Below, piece by piece: positions 9,601 to 15,068 of a DNA stretch of 17,847 nucleotides. Source of the DNA: Fusobacterium sp. (GTDB taxonomy: Bacteria > Fusobacteriota > Fusobacteriia > Fusobacteriales > Fusobacteriaceae); NCBI GenBank assembly GCA_020024855.1, contig JAHHTB010000020.1, positions 1 through 17,847 of the forward strand. The letters are read 5' to 3'. Each line of letters begins with the position of its first letter. Positions within the stretch are counted from its first letter, which is position 1. The translations under genes and the position numbers were made by a program. The notes under the pieces are model-generated. The model was not told the DNA's origin and did not search any database. It worked only from the letters and a program-made list of their open reading frames with translations.

Positions 9601-10132
9601 ATCCTCCACCATTAACATTTATCCCATTTTCATTGGCTAAAATAAAATCTGCTCTAGTTCCAGCAATCTCTACAATTCCATCGATATATGATCTATTATT
9701 TCCAGTAACTTCACTTAAAATAGTTTTTGCTGCTGTTCCATTTAACTTGGTATTTTGAGTTACCCATCCTGATAGCTCTGTTTTATAGGGTTTGTCTGTA
9801 GCATTATTATTAAATATAACACCTTCATCTCTTCCAACATTAAAATCAATAAATTTATTATGTGATATTCCACCAGAATTAGGTTTTACAATATCAATTA
9901 CATCTTGTTTTTTATTCGGTGATTTACTTATATCTGGTTTATAACCACTACTATCATCAACAGTAATTCTATTATTCCCATTCCTTGATCTTAAATCTCT
10001 TGCTTCTGCTTCGTCATCAGTAAATCCTAATCCCCCAGTTATTAAGAAAGCAACTACTAAACTAAGAGTTATTCTACGTTTACTTTTTAAACAACGCTTT
10101 AAAAGCTTTTCACTCTTTTTTAAATAATCCAT
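1..10132 (-). CDS. Giant TpsA-family exoprotein (filamentous haemagglutinin / CdiA-like), 3' partial
   Basis: One reading frame runs from ATG at 10132 to the window edge (3377 codons, no stop met in a manual read). AAGGAGG lies just upstream, and the frame at the left edge matches the start frame, so compensating shifts are unlikely. Seen in order: a basic leader plus hydrophobic core (residues 1-44); a TPS secretion domain (about 75-320) with SHNKFIDFNVG, ILSEVTGNN and NENGINVNGGGFIN motifs; a long beta-helix of N/G/K-rich repeats; helical inserts (about 762-820, 895-978, 1657-1756); a CdiA/FHA-like segment (about 1903-2030); FHA-2-type repeats (to about 2950); a proline-rich linker; and tandem repeats to the edge. 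I noticed no cysteine after the leader. By family knowledge it is exported through the Sec system and then through the TpsB encoded 17 bases upstream, forming a long surface or released fibre. Adhesion is the likely role. A contact-dependent toxin is possible, but the C-terminus is not visible. Confidence 0.95.
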   Translation of the reverse strand, partial: MDYLKKSEKLLKRCLKSKRRITLSLVVAFLITGGLGFTDDEAEARDLRSRNGNNRITVDDSSGYKPDISKSPNKKQDVIDIVKPNSGGISHNKFIDFNVGRDEGVIFNNNATDKPYKTELSGWVTQNTKLNGTAAKTILSEVTGNNRSYIDGIVEIAGTRADFILANENGINVNGGGFINTNGVTLTTGKPSINDGNIDVQINKGDIVIEEGGVGTAGNYFNLIAETIKLHGQVAAMKEQTDADINLIAGKNKISSVNSDNPKVVEHNKENTNNEKYGIYGSSLGAMYGKNIRLISTAQGLGIRHEGLIRAAGDIQINSSGNITVGGLNSDNKITINGKGKFDTVSGDYDLNKETKNNKNKYNFSIRANDGVVIEVEGDIELGNEIISQGLKEKQGSIKIKGNSLKLKGSKTHNGSITSNGYLMIEVTGDLNFEELLRPVFKDYDPNKPQPVITIGKDNQIVVVDPSTGLPLSEDQFEWKSGGVYAQHIDIKGNNLNNETTIGSLVNTIENEGKIELKGNLLNAGKISTSGSLDIIAKEIENKKNSLISGSKVTITADKVNNAGQLRQNKAKNSETISIDDKVTINLKNGTFSNTGIVSGFNVEIKGEKFTFSNEDTGLIIAGDNEYPYGAGNISIINGKKIENKGTIKSGNSGDTNKIDISAEELINIGKILAFKGNIDIKLNNKFENKGEIIASKEDSDDKGNVTINVGAEESVNQAGGKIAGENVTIKSNGTLTNEGIISGVQKVLIEVNKFINADDGSKLEEYLQSFYALSQQSLADAEKMLEEAKEAKQEEKVKELEKVVETLKSLTEKMSKLEVGLISSKEIEIKTKTDSLENKGIIQGTDKVTLESKTTLNNNGILESGKDMSIKAKEKITNSNRIYAKENLTIEGKSFESKAEKEKIDTYLKAKAKYEERLKTDKVGSLAEYDTKIKELQDQLKNETEATKVKELTSKIQDWQKKKQEAATLMAKISAAGFGNIEAKDVTIKTTEKLDNQGIILTKEKLTLDAKESGDITNSGSISVGTDADIKGKSFNDTGNMSVGKDLKAVFKGIFSSKDLKIGNSSDIEATHAKFEKLAVGNDAKFKLTGNNGSNSVTFEKPGTVTVATDDKNDVNIKGSLTIEGGGLENKSNTAIGKDLTINESNGKKGKLDNSGSLNITGKADIKVSDFKNSKDMIVGSGLKVNSDNAFKNSGKLHATGAETETRETKIVDITSKKFKNEGQIVFGGTTKITTTGIDDNNTFENGNRGSIDISGDLTLNGDATIKNQGTIKTTGKTSIDTTGSVQNQGTFLNKNLDINASHIYNQTSGKIETTEDFSIKAKKNNIGHIENNGSIQTKGAGTFESSEFKNTGKIAGDTEGEKNKGTISIKVKNKFENTNTGKITGNEITIDGSKNTNGNTGNGTFDNKGDIQSKGKLTVDYSGNKINMNLSSAGLKSDDTMTIKTDGKIQVDKDGKISNWGSLDFQAKDDIINNGQIVSNSDIKLKGKNIKNGEEGSAVIWSFEDMELTAENEISNKNHSFIKAGFENRVGNMTITSNKLINEGSTIQATGNMNINADKVENIAKIDFKEKLDKDDLNFANIHLHNAGTDGLSFLIKLPSLKNQNITITANSKSIIEAKEDIIFNGKNKDLPTIIENKSSTIQSGSKNIIIKGNLINKAYNQYLSVKEYFEEYTKIQLGNQAEISLKEFLLKYKEKPAEFNKFFENLRYYVTNGDNSMSEKEKAGYELLVEMMDMVYPNWKIESLKNDFSQKLEAELKIDGNMGKVKEYTTTNGQSLIQAGKNITIENGSYYGGKSDKKENITSTITIGNGETVQKTDGEFKVEIGDPNGVTETEDVKQVHDVEIQKGQITINGVTIDGSTGGTLSSFAVAGTVNPVIYIPIPQGNNGIFRPATPKPGERVPYKYETNIEFIDLDKYFGSKYFFDKAGIDGDKFGTVVGDAYFEKELINNTIKNALGYSGEVTSDNIKDMLDNAITQKDSLKLEIGKPLTPDQINNLEKDIVWYVEMEVEGDIVLVPQVYFGKETRLKMAAADKGAGNGSTLQAGGNIKVQGDEFINNNGNVIAGGRVDIDVKNDIVNNSTGGFKGGITAGDDVNLKAGNDITMSGGAIKGDGNVSLDAGGSIDIEAKLGFDEKGNQQVSDQAGIQAKGDIELNAKKDVNITNSDIESESGNVNISGDNVNIKDQNLISSESKQEGSGWNSSSYNKVESKSDGSNIAGDNVTINSKKDTNIQGSNVVAKNDVNLNAGGNVNITDGKDVSYETTSTKKLGFGEGGLTVQDSGSELTQTKSKGSTVGGLNGLNVKSGGDITLKGSDMISGEGGINIESKGDVNIIDGQDTVKGSSYSEGFSGVSYSKNEKQFSGTTSKGSGVTSKGNVNINAGGSVKSVGSDINSLGDTSITAKKDVTFEAGKNTYEEKSSNINVGITNAGASAGAGGASAGVQWNPTDGGSSNVVTGQAVEVSKQQQNMGNSKGGKNYMDSLAQAHTEVGVSVKKSEQKSTTWTEGTVNTGGNLNIKAGETVDIGGSDFSTGGDLNITGKKVDTTKYEDKHETKNDEFSLGAKVGNTTTSNIADTVNKGMQIGETVNDPNKQLNEGLTAAQGVGAVTNMIFGDLAGNTTSVTGELKVNKSTSVTTEENTTTLDSKGNINIKSTEGDISLNGVEVKGNDVTLDSADKINISSAKKTEKENSIGLGASGGITGSVGVGAIDGAYAQAGVTGSASFSKNDVNNKINKGSSISGNNITIKSKGDTNITGSTVNAENEANLEIGGNLNIKTETDQIDDSRIEGFAGLDVSGGGSSSTIVTGDVGVSAGGGQISKKGSQLSQQAGITAKKSVNADVKGDLNLKGGVLGSETGNGSLKVGGNVTVEDVKADYSEGGAIIGGNFGTKGGGVQGEVGDVVDKKQTGKGTLGFNSENVQIGGDVTVNGNKNTGDNKLDGVNTDINKSITTEKDVTKSGGTFGITGSLPAGKGKKAKNDDTDGGMVPEFKIPRPEVNIPKVPAKKAPSEPTPEFKIPRPEVNIPTQTPPKVEKKTEIPVPPPLPAKKPVGGDVVDGPKPQKPDTGGYVKNPETGKWEKPNTGNGAITTNGPFGSKESLDGYQKGLANQTVEPKPPVKAPVTEGKWEKNPETGKWEKPDGGLPGIKATNGFFGSKDAVDGFQKGIKGEKNESKSPVKAPVTEGNYKKDPSTGKWVPANGGNSTTGGVTKGDVQVPTKPDGGTSNKGSEVTGNNGGYVKNPETGKWEKPDGGLPGIKATNGFFGSKDAVDGFQKGIKGEKNESKSPVKAPVTEGNYKKDPSTGKWVPANGGNSTTGGVTKGDVQVPTKPDGGTSNKEVQVGGGTSNKGSEVTGNNGGYVKNPETGKWEKPDGGLPGIKA
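98..148. repeat. 33-bp internal duplication inside the leftmost repeat copy
   Basis: The 18-mer tttatttgatgttcctcc occurs at 98-115 and again at 131-148, an offset of 33 bases. It occurs once (461-478) in the neighbouring 330-bp copy. The extra 11 codons add an EVQVGGGTSNK-type unit. This is direct evidence of slippage or recombination within the array. Confidence 0.9.
694..945. repeat. Diverged, shorter members of the TpsA C-terminal repeat array
   Basis: These encode GYVKNPETGKWEKPNTGNG, NGPFGSKESLDGYQKGLAN, VEPKPPVKAPVTEGKWEKN and PETGKWEKPDGGLPGIKATN. The same modules appear as in the 330-bp units, but with substitutions (ESLDGYQ versus DAVDGFQ) and without the GGVTKGDVQVPTKPDGG section. 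They look like the older edge of the array. Confidence 0.8.
960..1180 (-). other. Proline-rich linker with duplicated EFKIPRPEVNIP motif
   Basis: Residues about 2985-3058 are rich in Pro, Lys and Val and lack beta-helix repeats. PEFKIPRPEVNIP occurs twice (DNA about 1062-1099 and 1137-1174, near-identical, 75 bases apart). A KVEKKTEIPVPPPLPAKKPV stretch follows. Such linkers could span the periplasm or cell wall, or separate the fibre from a C-terminal module; the role is inferred. Confidence 0.8.
1062..1174. repeat. Direct repeat of about 38 bp, two copies
   Basis: Copies at 1062-1099 and 1137-1174 on the plus strand differ by one visible base (ggtctcgg versus ggtcttgg). They encode EFKIPRPEVNIP twice in the proline-rich part of TpsA. 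The spacing (75 bases, 25 codons) keeps the frame, so loss or gain of a copy would be in frame. Confidence 0.85.
1290..4045 (-). other. FHA-2-like repeat region of TpsA
   Basis: Residues about 2030-2950 contain degenerate haemagglutinin repeats of about 20 residues with the pattern (s/a)GGNvnIxaGxdvxixGS. Examples are GGNIKVQGDEFINNNGNVIA, KKDTNIQGSNVVAKNDVNLN, SKGDTNITGSTVNAENEANL and GGNLNIKTETD. They correspond to Pfam-type filamentous haemagglutinin repeats by recognition, not by search. Serine/glycine-rich loops such as NAGASAGAGGASAG interrupt the repeats. Confidence 0.75.
4048..4424 (-). other. Conserved CdiA/FHA-type segment preceding FHA-2
   Basis: Residues about 1903-2030 contain, in order: DLDKYFGSKYFFDKAGID, a VVGDAYFEKELINNTIKNAL element, LGYSG, a LEIGKPLTPDQINNLEKDIV element, and WYVEMEVEGD followed by VLVPQVYFG. 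This matches my memory of the CdiA/FHA block with pattern RLGDGYYEQxLV...LTG...G..L..EQ...LT.DIVW.V......VLVP.VY. It marks the protein as CdiA/FHA class rather than a small TpsA such as a haemolysin. Confidence 0.75.
4865..5165 (-). other. Globular/helical insert 3 in TpsA
   Basis: Residues about 1657-1756 are rich in aromatic and charged residues: NQYLSVKEYFEEYTKIQLG, then SLKEFLLKYKEKPAEFNKFF and YELLVEMMDMVYPNWKIESL. This breaks the repeat pattern for about 100 residues. It sits about 150 residues before the CdiA/FHA-like segment, roughly where CdiA proteins carry a receptor-binding or YP region. I recognise no specific family in it. Confidence 0.55.
7200..7450 (-). other. Helical/coiled-coil insert 2 in the TpsA beta-helix
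   Basis: Residues about 895-978 are again charged and helix-prone (SFESKAEKEKIDTYLKAKAK, then KELQDQLKNETEATKVKELT and KIQDWQKKKQEAATLMAKIS). A break (KTDKVGSLAEYD) could be the turn of a hairpin. Beta-helix repeats flank it on both sides. Confidence 0.65.
7675..7850 (-). other. Helical/coiled-coil insert 1 in the TpsA beta-helix
   Basis: Residues about 762-820 switch from G/N/T-rich beta-helix sequence to an E/K/L-rich stretch (SKLEEYLQSFYALSQQSL, then AEKMLEEAKEAKQEEKVKEL and ETLKSLTEKMSKLEV). It has heptad-like hydrophobic spacing and almost no Gly. Beta-helix pattern resumes directly afterwards (ISSKEIEIKTK). It may form a helical hairpin projecting from the fibre; this is inferred from composition only. 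Confidence 0.65.
9170..9915 (-). other. TPS (haemagglutination-activity) secretion domain of TpsA
   Basis: Residues about 75-320 carry the hallmarks of the TpsA N-terminal domain that TpsB POTRA domains recognise. These are GGISHNKFIDFNVG near 87-100, LSEVTGNNRSYIDG near 139-152, and NENGINVNGGGFINTNGVTL at 167-186. The last corresponds to the family's NPNGI...GGGFINxxxVTLTTG motif, with Glu in place of the usual Pro. The motif order matches FhaB and CdiA. Confidence 0.92.
9998..10132 (-). other. TpsA signal peptide with extended basic N-region
   Basis: Residues 1-44 hold about 20 residues rich in Lys/Arg (LKRCLKSKRR), then a hydrophobic core (ITLSLVVAFLITGG, 21-34). A plausible AEA cleavage motif ends at residue 44. 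Long N-regions are common in TpsA and autotransporter precursors. The exact cleavage site is inferred. Confidence 0.8.
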
Positions 10133-10136
10133 TCTT

Positions 10137-10143
10137 CCTCCTT
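10137..10143 (-). promoter_or_regulatory. Ribosome binding site of tpsA
   Basis: AAGGAGG on the minus strand, four bases before ATG at 10132. It lies in the 17-base gap after the TpsB stop and fixes the TpsA start. Confidence 0.85.
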
Positions 10144-10149
10144 ATATAA

Positions 10150-11841
10150 TTATAAACTATAACTCATATTAAAATATATTGGATTCTCTTCATGTGGCAT
10201 ATCATTTGCCCACATTAATGGAATTCCATAAGTTAAGCTAGCATTAAATCCACCAGCACTAAATCTCACTCCTACTGCCATTCCCATTATTCTATCAGTT
10301 TCTGGTAAATCTCTATCTTTTGACATACCTGCATCAAAACCTATAAATGGTTTAAACATAGCAAGATATTTATTCATATCTTGTGAACCTAGATATGTAA
10401 TCGTATTATTCATATATATTCCTTTGTTTCCAGCTACAGAACTCTCTTTAAATCCTCTTACTGTATACTCATCTCCCATTGTAAATTGTTCTGCTGAAAG
10501 TAATCTATCATCTGAATAAGTTGCACCTATTCCCAGCCTATACTGAAAAACATGCTTACTTGCATTAAATGTCTTCAACCAGTCTAAGTTCATATTCAAT
10601 TTATCATACTCTATTTTATATGCTCCTGATACCAATGGCTTTGGATCTCCTTCTGCTCCCATAAACGGTATCCCTCTTTCATACTCCAACATTCCAAATA
10701 TTGTTCCACCTAAAAATCTATTTGTATGGTCTATTGCAATACTTGTACTTGCATATTTTTTTGAACTTACCTCCAATACTAATCCATTTAATGTATTGTA
10801 GTTATCTTTATACTTTAACCCTGCATGTACAGTTGTTTTCTGATATTGTCCTCTTGAAATTACTCTACTTAGTTTTATTTTATGTTTCTCACTTCTACTT
10901 TCAGATTTATACTGTCCTAACTGACTTGTAGTTGTATTTTTATTATCTCCTAAGTTATAATTATATGAGAATTTCCAGTATCCAATTGGAAATGAATATC
11001 CTATATCATAGTTTGATTCTTTATCTAGATCTCTATCTTTAGTCAATCTTTCAATATAATTTAATGTTAATTTATCATTTATTCCTAAAAGGTTGTCTTG
11101 TGAGAAGTTGAAGTTGACTTTATTTCTTCCCTTATCTTTATATCCACTATCATCCATTCCAAAATATATTCCTGTAGGACTATAGTTCTCTTCAATCACT
11201 ATATCAGAATATCCAAATTCCTCTGTAGGTGTTATTTCTGCTATGTTATTATAACCTCCTATATTCATATTTTCTATTCCTTGATCCATATCTCTTGTAT
11301 TTAATAACTCTTCTCTTTTCATTGGAAATGCTGTCTTCATTCTTAGTTTATCTCGAAACCCCATCTCCTTATTTAAAAATTTTATATCTCTAACTTTTCC
11401 TTCTTTTACCTCATAAATAAGTTCGCCCGTCTTAGTATTTCCAGATTTAAGTGTCACTAATGTAGTAGTATATCCAGCTTCTAGAAATACGTTTGACAAT
11501 CTAGTTAGAAGTTCATATATCTGTGCTTTTCCCATCTCTGTATTAATATACTCTTTAATAATTTTATCTGTCTCTTTTTTTAATAATTTTGGACCAATTA
11601 ACTCAATTTTATTAAAGAGATATTTCTTTCCATCTTCTAATTCTTGCATTGTCTCTTTATCAATTTTACTACCTTTTTTAGCTCCATACTTTAGCTGTTG
11701 ATTTATATATTCCTGCTTTTGTCTTAATTCTAATAGTCTTTGTGTCCTTTCAATATCCTCCATTGGATTTGAAGTAGCAGCATCTACGACGCTACTACAC
11801 AAAATTCCTACTAATAATAACAATTTAGATTTATCTTTCAC
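10150..11841 (-). CDS. TpsB/FhaC/ShlB-family outer-membrane transporter for TpsA
   Basis: By family, an Omp85-superfamily 16-strand barrel that recognises the TPS domain of its TpsA partner and exports it. I chose GTG at 11841 (563 aa). AAGGGGGGAGG lies six bases upstream, and the protein then begins MKDKSKLLLLVGILCSSVVDA, a clean signal peptide. An ATG at 11877 would add 12 residues, break the signal peptide and lacks a good site. Seen next: a charged helix/linker of FhaC H1 type (EDIERTQRLLELRQKQEYIN); a first POTRA beginning FNKIELIG, with YELLTRLSNVFLEAGYTTTL; a second POTRA (GKVRDIKFLN...ELLNTRDMDQGIENM); and a barrel with the signature VRGF loop motif at about 461-464 and FKPFIGFDAG later. 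It ends NMSYSL with TAA, 17 bases before TpsA. Length is usual for the family. Next-door position makes that TpsA its almost certain cargo. Confidence 0.93.
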   Translation of the reverse strand: MKDKSKLLLLVGILCSSVVDAATSNPMEDIERTQRLLELRQKQEYINQQLKYGAKKGSKIDKETMQELEDGKKYLFNKIELIGPKLLKKETDKIIKEYINTEMGKAQIYELLTRLSNVFLEAGYTTTLVTLKSGNTKTGELIYEVKEGKVRDIKFLNKEMGFRDKLRMKTAFPMKREELLNTRDMDQGIENMNIGGYNNIAEITPTEEFGYSDIVIEENYSPTGIYFGMDDSGYKDKGRNKVNFNFSQDNLLGINDKLTLNYIERLTKDRDLDKESNYDIGYSFPIGYWKFSYNYNLGDNKNTTTSQLGQYKSESRSEKHKIKLSRVISRGQYQKTTVHAGLKYKDNYNTLNGLVLEVSSKKYASTSIAIDHTNRFLGGTIFGMLEYERGIPFMGAEGDPKPLVSGAYKIEYDKLNMNLDWLKTFNASKHVFQYRLGIGATYSDDRLLSAEQFTMGDEYTVRGFKESSVAGNKGIYMNNTITYLGSQDMNKYLAMFKPFIGFDAGMSKDRDLPETDRIMGMAVGVRFSAGGFNASLTYGIPLMWANDMPHEENPIYFNMSYSL

Positions 11842-11847
11842 TACATT

Positions 11848-11858
11848 CCTCCCCCCTT
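11848..11858 (-). promoter_or_regulatory. Ribosome binding site that decides the tpsB start
   Basis: AAGGGGGGAGG on the minus strand, overlapping the last base of the usher stop codon (11858-11860), six bases before GTG at 11841. It argues against the in-frame ATG at 11877, which lies inside the usher gene. Confidence 0.75.
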
Positions 11859-14422
11859 TAATACACCATAAATTCATAGTCTAGCTTTTCTTCGTCACTA
11901 CCTAAAATATTTAATTCCATATTTATCTCCTCTGTTTCTGGTGTCATTTTTATATCATATGTTTTTAAAATTTTTCCAGGTTTATTAATAGACTCTAATT
12001 CTAATCTATAATCTCCTAATGTCATATTTTCTAACATAAAGTATCCATCATTTTCTGGAACACAAACTTCTAATTTTTCACCAGTTTTTACATTTATAAC
12101 ATTGATTAGTAATGTCTTCATAAATCTATGTTGTAGTCCTTCATTTTCAAAATTAATTGTTCCAGATACTAATTTTCTTGGATATACTGGTATATCTAAG
12201 TAAACAGGTGTAGCCTGTGTAACCTTAACTTTATATTTATCAAACTGTGACTTATAAAGTGGATTTGGTGTTTCAATAGTTAAATCATATCTTTCTGGAT
12301 AAAGATTTCCTATTACATATTTTCCTTTTTCATTAGTTATTCCAACAATTCCTCTAGCAATTACCTGTGTCCTTGGAAGTAATTTATCTATTCCTTCGTC
12401 ATAAACTCCATTATAATTACTATCTAGGAAAACTCTTCCTTGAATATTTCCATTTTCAACATTTGTAACTCTACTATTAACATCTGATAAATTTATTACT
12501 TTATCTATAGTAAAGCCACTAGTCATCATACTTCTCTCATTTAATCTCGTATAATCTATTCCAGCACTGAACCAGTTTTCAAAGTCATAATTAAATGCTA
12601 TACCATATATATCTCCAAATTTTTCACTTTTTTCATAGTAAGCACTATATCTCCATCCATTTTCAGTATGTCTTCTACTTGATATTTCTGCCCTATATCT
12701 TGTATCATTATAATCTCTAATTTTCGTATGGTATACTCCCGCATACATTATATAATCTGGGAAATAATAACTTCTTACTACAAAATCATGTTTTATCAAA
12801 TCTCTCTCAGTATTTTTAGTAATTGTATATTCAGGAATAAATGATCTAACAGTTGTTCTAAAAGATGCTCCATATTCTCTATCTTTTAAGTTATTTAAAT
12901 AATCTGCTTCATAATATTTTAAGGCAACACTTAAATTGTCAAAAAATACTCTAGATTTACTTGCTGTTAAATACAATTCATTCTTTTTATCTATTCTTTG
13001 GGCTGTATGTTTTGAGTAATCTCCTCCTTGAGCTGTAAACATAAAATCTTTATAATTCTGACTTAAATCAAAATAATAATCCATTTCTCCATCTTTATTT
13101 CTCAATGTTTCTAACTCAACAGTATATGGATTTTCTCCAAAACTTCCTACATGAAAAGCTCCTAATTTTATACTTTTATTTGTTTGTGGATTTGTATCAG
13201 CAAAATAGCTATTATATTTTAAATCATAGTAACCAGTAGATATAGTTATATTATCAGTTAAACCATAACTTACTTCTCCAATAAATTGATTATATTTATC
13301 GTATTTTGATTCTCCAACTTGAACATTATATCCAAAGTCACCTTTTCTTTCCAATTTAGTATTTGAATATCTATTTAATGTTTCCTTTTTTATTGTTCCA
13401 TCTAAATTGTATATAATTATTTGAAATGAATCTGATCCAAATGTTGAACTTACATCTTCAAATCTATACTCTCCATTCCTTACATCTTCATAGGATAACA
13501 ACTGTCCGTTCTTATATAATTCAACAAACTTCCCTAAAGGTGCCTTTCCCTTTATTATTATTTTATCCTCATCATACTCAGTTCTTAAAGCATAATCTTT
13601 TGTAAAACTAATACCTCTAATACCATCAACTGTTCCCATCAATGTATTTGGCATACTTACTGAAGTATCTCCAAAAATGATATCATGCCCTTTGTATACT
13701 TCAGAATATTTCAATCTTGTTTGATAGTTCTCCAAATCTGGATATATACCATAATATAATTCTAAATCTCCGTATAGTAATGGTCCTAAATACTCTCCAT
13801 CAATATACTTATACTCATTTGAATTTGGCTGATAAGTCTTTCCATAGTTATATACTAATCTCAAGTTTCCAGGAGCTACTAATTTTCTTTGTGCTTCTAT
13901 ATTCTTTCTAGTAGCATTATCTCCCTTTAAAAACTCCTCTTTTCTATATTTTCTAATATTATTAAGCTCAATTGGTAGAGTGAAATTAGCTCTCATTTTC
14001 ATTATTAGTCGATCATCATTTTTATCTATATCTGTTATCCCTAATAATTTTTCTAAATAACTAGTCTCTACAAATATTTTTCCATCTGCTTCATATATCT
14101 CATCTGAAAAAGCTGTTTTCTCATAACCTTTTTTTATATATTTTTTTTCAAGATTTATCTCTTTTTCTAATCCATAAATATTACCTTCATCAATAGTAAA
14201 TTTTTCATTTATCCACTTATTATTTGTTAATTCTAAAACTCTTAGTAGTTCTTGTAATTCAAAGTATAGCTTTTCATTTTGAATATATACTTTAGTCCCT
14301 CTAGTCTTTATTTTTTTATTAATTTCTAACGAATATAGCCCCACCTCAGTCTCAGCAAACGAAAGTCCATTTAAACAAAGGAGTAATGCTGCTATTCCTG
14401 TTTTTAAATTAATTCTATTCAT
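11858..14422 (-). CDS. Outer-membrane usher-like protein (FimD/PapC-type, divergent)
   Basis: Likely pore that receives chaperone-bound subunits and assembles them into a surface pilus. I chose ATG at 14422 (854 aa); AAGGGGG is five bases upstream and MNRINLKTGIAALLLCLNGLSFA is a good signal peptide. The alternative ATG at 14437 overlaps that site. After an N-terminal region of short alpha/beta units (to about residue 150), barrel-like strands begin (GNLRLVYNYGKTY). A usher-like plug region follows at about 289-347 (KAPLGKFVELYKNGQLLSYE, EYRFEDVSS, FQIIIYNLDGTIKKE), then many aromatic-rich strands. From about residue 660 come GRVFLDSNYNGVYDEGIDKL, an SdrB/calcium-type beta-sandwich pattern, and GKYVIGNLYPERYDLTIETP of the carboxypeptidase-regulatory type. 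Length fits ushers (about 800-900). Mature Cys appears only in KLEVCVPE, so no usher-type C-terminal disulfide. Family call rests on architecture and neighbours, not on a search. Confidence 0.78.
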   Translation of the reverse strand: MNRINLKTGIAALLLCLNGLSFAETEVGLYSLEINKKIKTRGTKVYIQNEKLYFELQELLRVLELTNNKWINEKFTIDEGNIYGLEKEINLEKKYIKKGYEKTAFSDEIYEADGKIFVETSYLEKLLGITDIDKNDDRLIMKMRANFTLPIELNNIRKYRKEEFLKGDNATRKNIEAQRKLVAPGNLRLVYNYGKTYQPNSNEYKYIDGEYLGPLLYGDLELYYGIYPDLENYQTRLKYSEVYKGHDIIFGDTSVSMPNTLMGTVDGIRGISFTKDYALRTEYDEDKIIIKGKAPLGKFVELYKNGQLLSYEDVRNGEYRFEDVSSTFGSDSFQIIIYNLDGTIKKETLNRYSNTKLERKGDFGYNVQVGESKYDKYNQFIGEVSYGLTDNITISTGYYDLKYNSYFADTNPQTNKSIKLGAFHVGSFGENPYTVELETLRNKDGEMDYYFDLSQNYKDFMFTAQGGDYSKHTAQRIDKKNELYLTASKSRVFFDNLSVALKYYEADYLNNLKDREYGASFRTTVRSFIPEYTITKNTERDLIKHDFVVRSYYFPDYIMYAGVYHTKIRDYNDTRYRAEISSRRHTENGWRYSAYYEKSEKFGDIYGIAFNYDFENWFSAGIDYTRLNERSMMTSGFTIDKVINLSDVNSRVTNVENGNIQGRVFLDSNYNGVYDEGIDKLLPRTQVIARGIVGITNEKGKYVIGNLYPERYDLTIETPNPLYKSQFDKYKVKVTQATPVYLDIPVYPRKLVSGTINFENEGLQHRFMKTLLINVINVKTGEKLEVCVPENDGYFMLENMTLGDYRLELESINKPGKILKTYDIKMTPETEEINMELNILGSDEEKLDYEFMVY

Positions 14423-14427
14423 TTTTT

Positions 14428-14434
14428 CCCCCTT
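14428..14434 (-). promoter_or_regulatory. Ribosome binding site that decides the usher start
   Basis: AAGGGGG on the minus strand lies five bases before ATG at 14422, within the short gap after the preceding TAG (14440-14442). It favours the start giving an intact signal peptide over the ATG at 14437. Confidence 0.7.
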
Positions 14435-14439
14435 CATTT

Positions 14440-15066
14440 CTATTGCTGTGCATTTTTTAACTGATTTAAAACTAGCTCTTTAATATCTAAATATGTTGTT
14501 CCACCATTATTTTTCTTTATTGAAATTCCATACATTCCAGCTCCGTTAGGAGTTATTTCAAGTATTAAATCAAATCTATATTTAAACTGACGTACATGCT
14601 TAGCATGATCTCCATTACATTTGAATAAATATATTCCATTTTTATTTGGTCCTTCTTTTAATATAGTCGCAAAGTTATCTGCTTTTACAGTTACACTGGC
14701 ATTTCCACCAGATATAAAATTAGTTACTTCAAAATTATTAGTTATCATATTTTTTAAATTAGTCGGATTAATTGCTGGTATTTCAATATTACTATTATTC
14801 TCATTTTTTTCTACCATTTCAATATCTACAACTACAGATCCAATTTCTATTAGATGTTTCTTATTATTTTGATTAAAATGTCCTAAATCTATTATTCCTC
14901 TTCTGTCATTAGAGCCACCACTCACATTATAAACTTTTACCCCATTTTTAGGATAAAATGATATTGTTATTACTTGTTGGCATTTACTATCTACCCCAAA
15001 ACTTATTGTTGAACTTATAAATATTAATATGAAAAAAAAGAGTTTATATATTTGTTTCCTCAACAT
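14440..15066 (-). CDS. Secreted protein of unknown family, candidate minor or tip subunit
   Basis: 208 aa with a Lys/Arg start and a hydrophobic core (LFFFILIFISSTISFG) giving a signal peptide ending near residue 24. I do not recognise a family. The mature part is beta-rich and contains GIIDLGHF, weakly like the IDFG motif of the two upstream pilin-like proteins, then NFEVTNFISGGNASVTVKAD and YRFDLILEITPNGAGMYGIS. It has two cysteines (SKCQQ, LFKCNGD) that could form one disulfide; the other subunits here have no mature Cys that I noticed. It starts two bases after the preceding stop and ends just before the usher gene. Its place last in the subunit series would suit a tip adhesin or terminator, but this is inference from position. 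Confidence 0.6.
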   Translation of the reverse strand: MLRKQIYKLFFFILIFISSTISFGVDSKCQQVITISFYPKNGVKVYNVSGGSNDRRGIIDLGHFNQNNKKHLIEIGSVVVDIEMVEKNENNSNIEIPAINPTNLKNMITNNFEVTNFISGGNASVTVKADNFATILKEGPNKNGIYLFKCNGDHAKHVRQFKYRFDLILEITPNGAGMYGISIKKNNGGTTYLDIKELVLNQLKNAQQ

Positions 15067-15068
15067 TA

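Noticed and set aside
9900..10132. A promoter or separate transcription unit for TpsA
   Set aside because: Only 17 bases separate the TpsB stop from the TpsA start, filled by the ribosome site. No -35/-10 pair could be distinguished in this AT-rich sequence.
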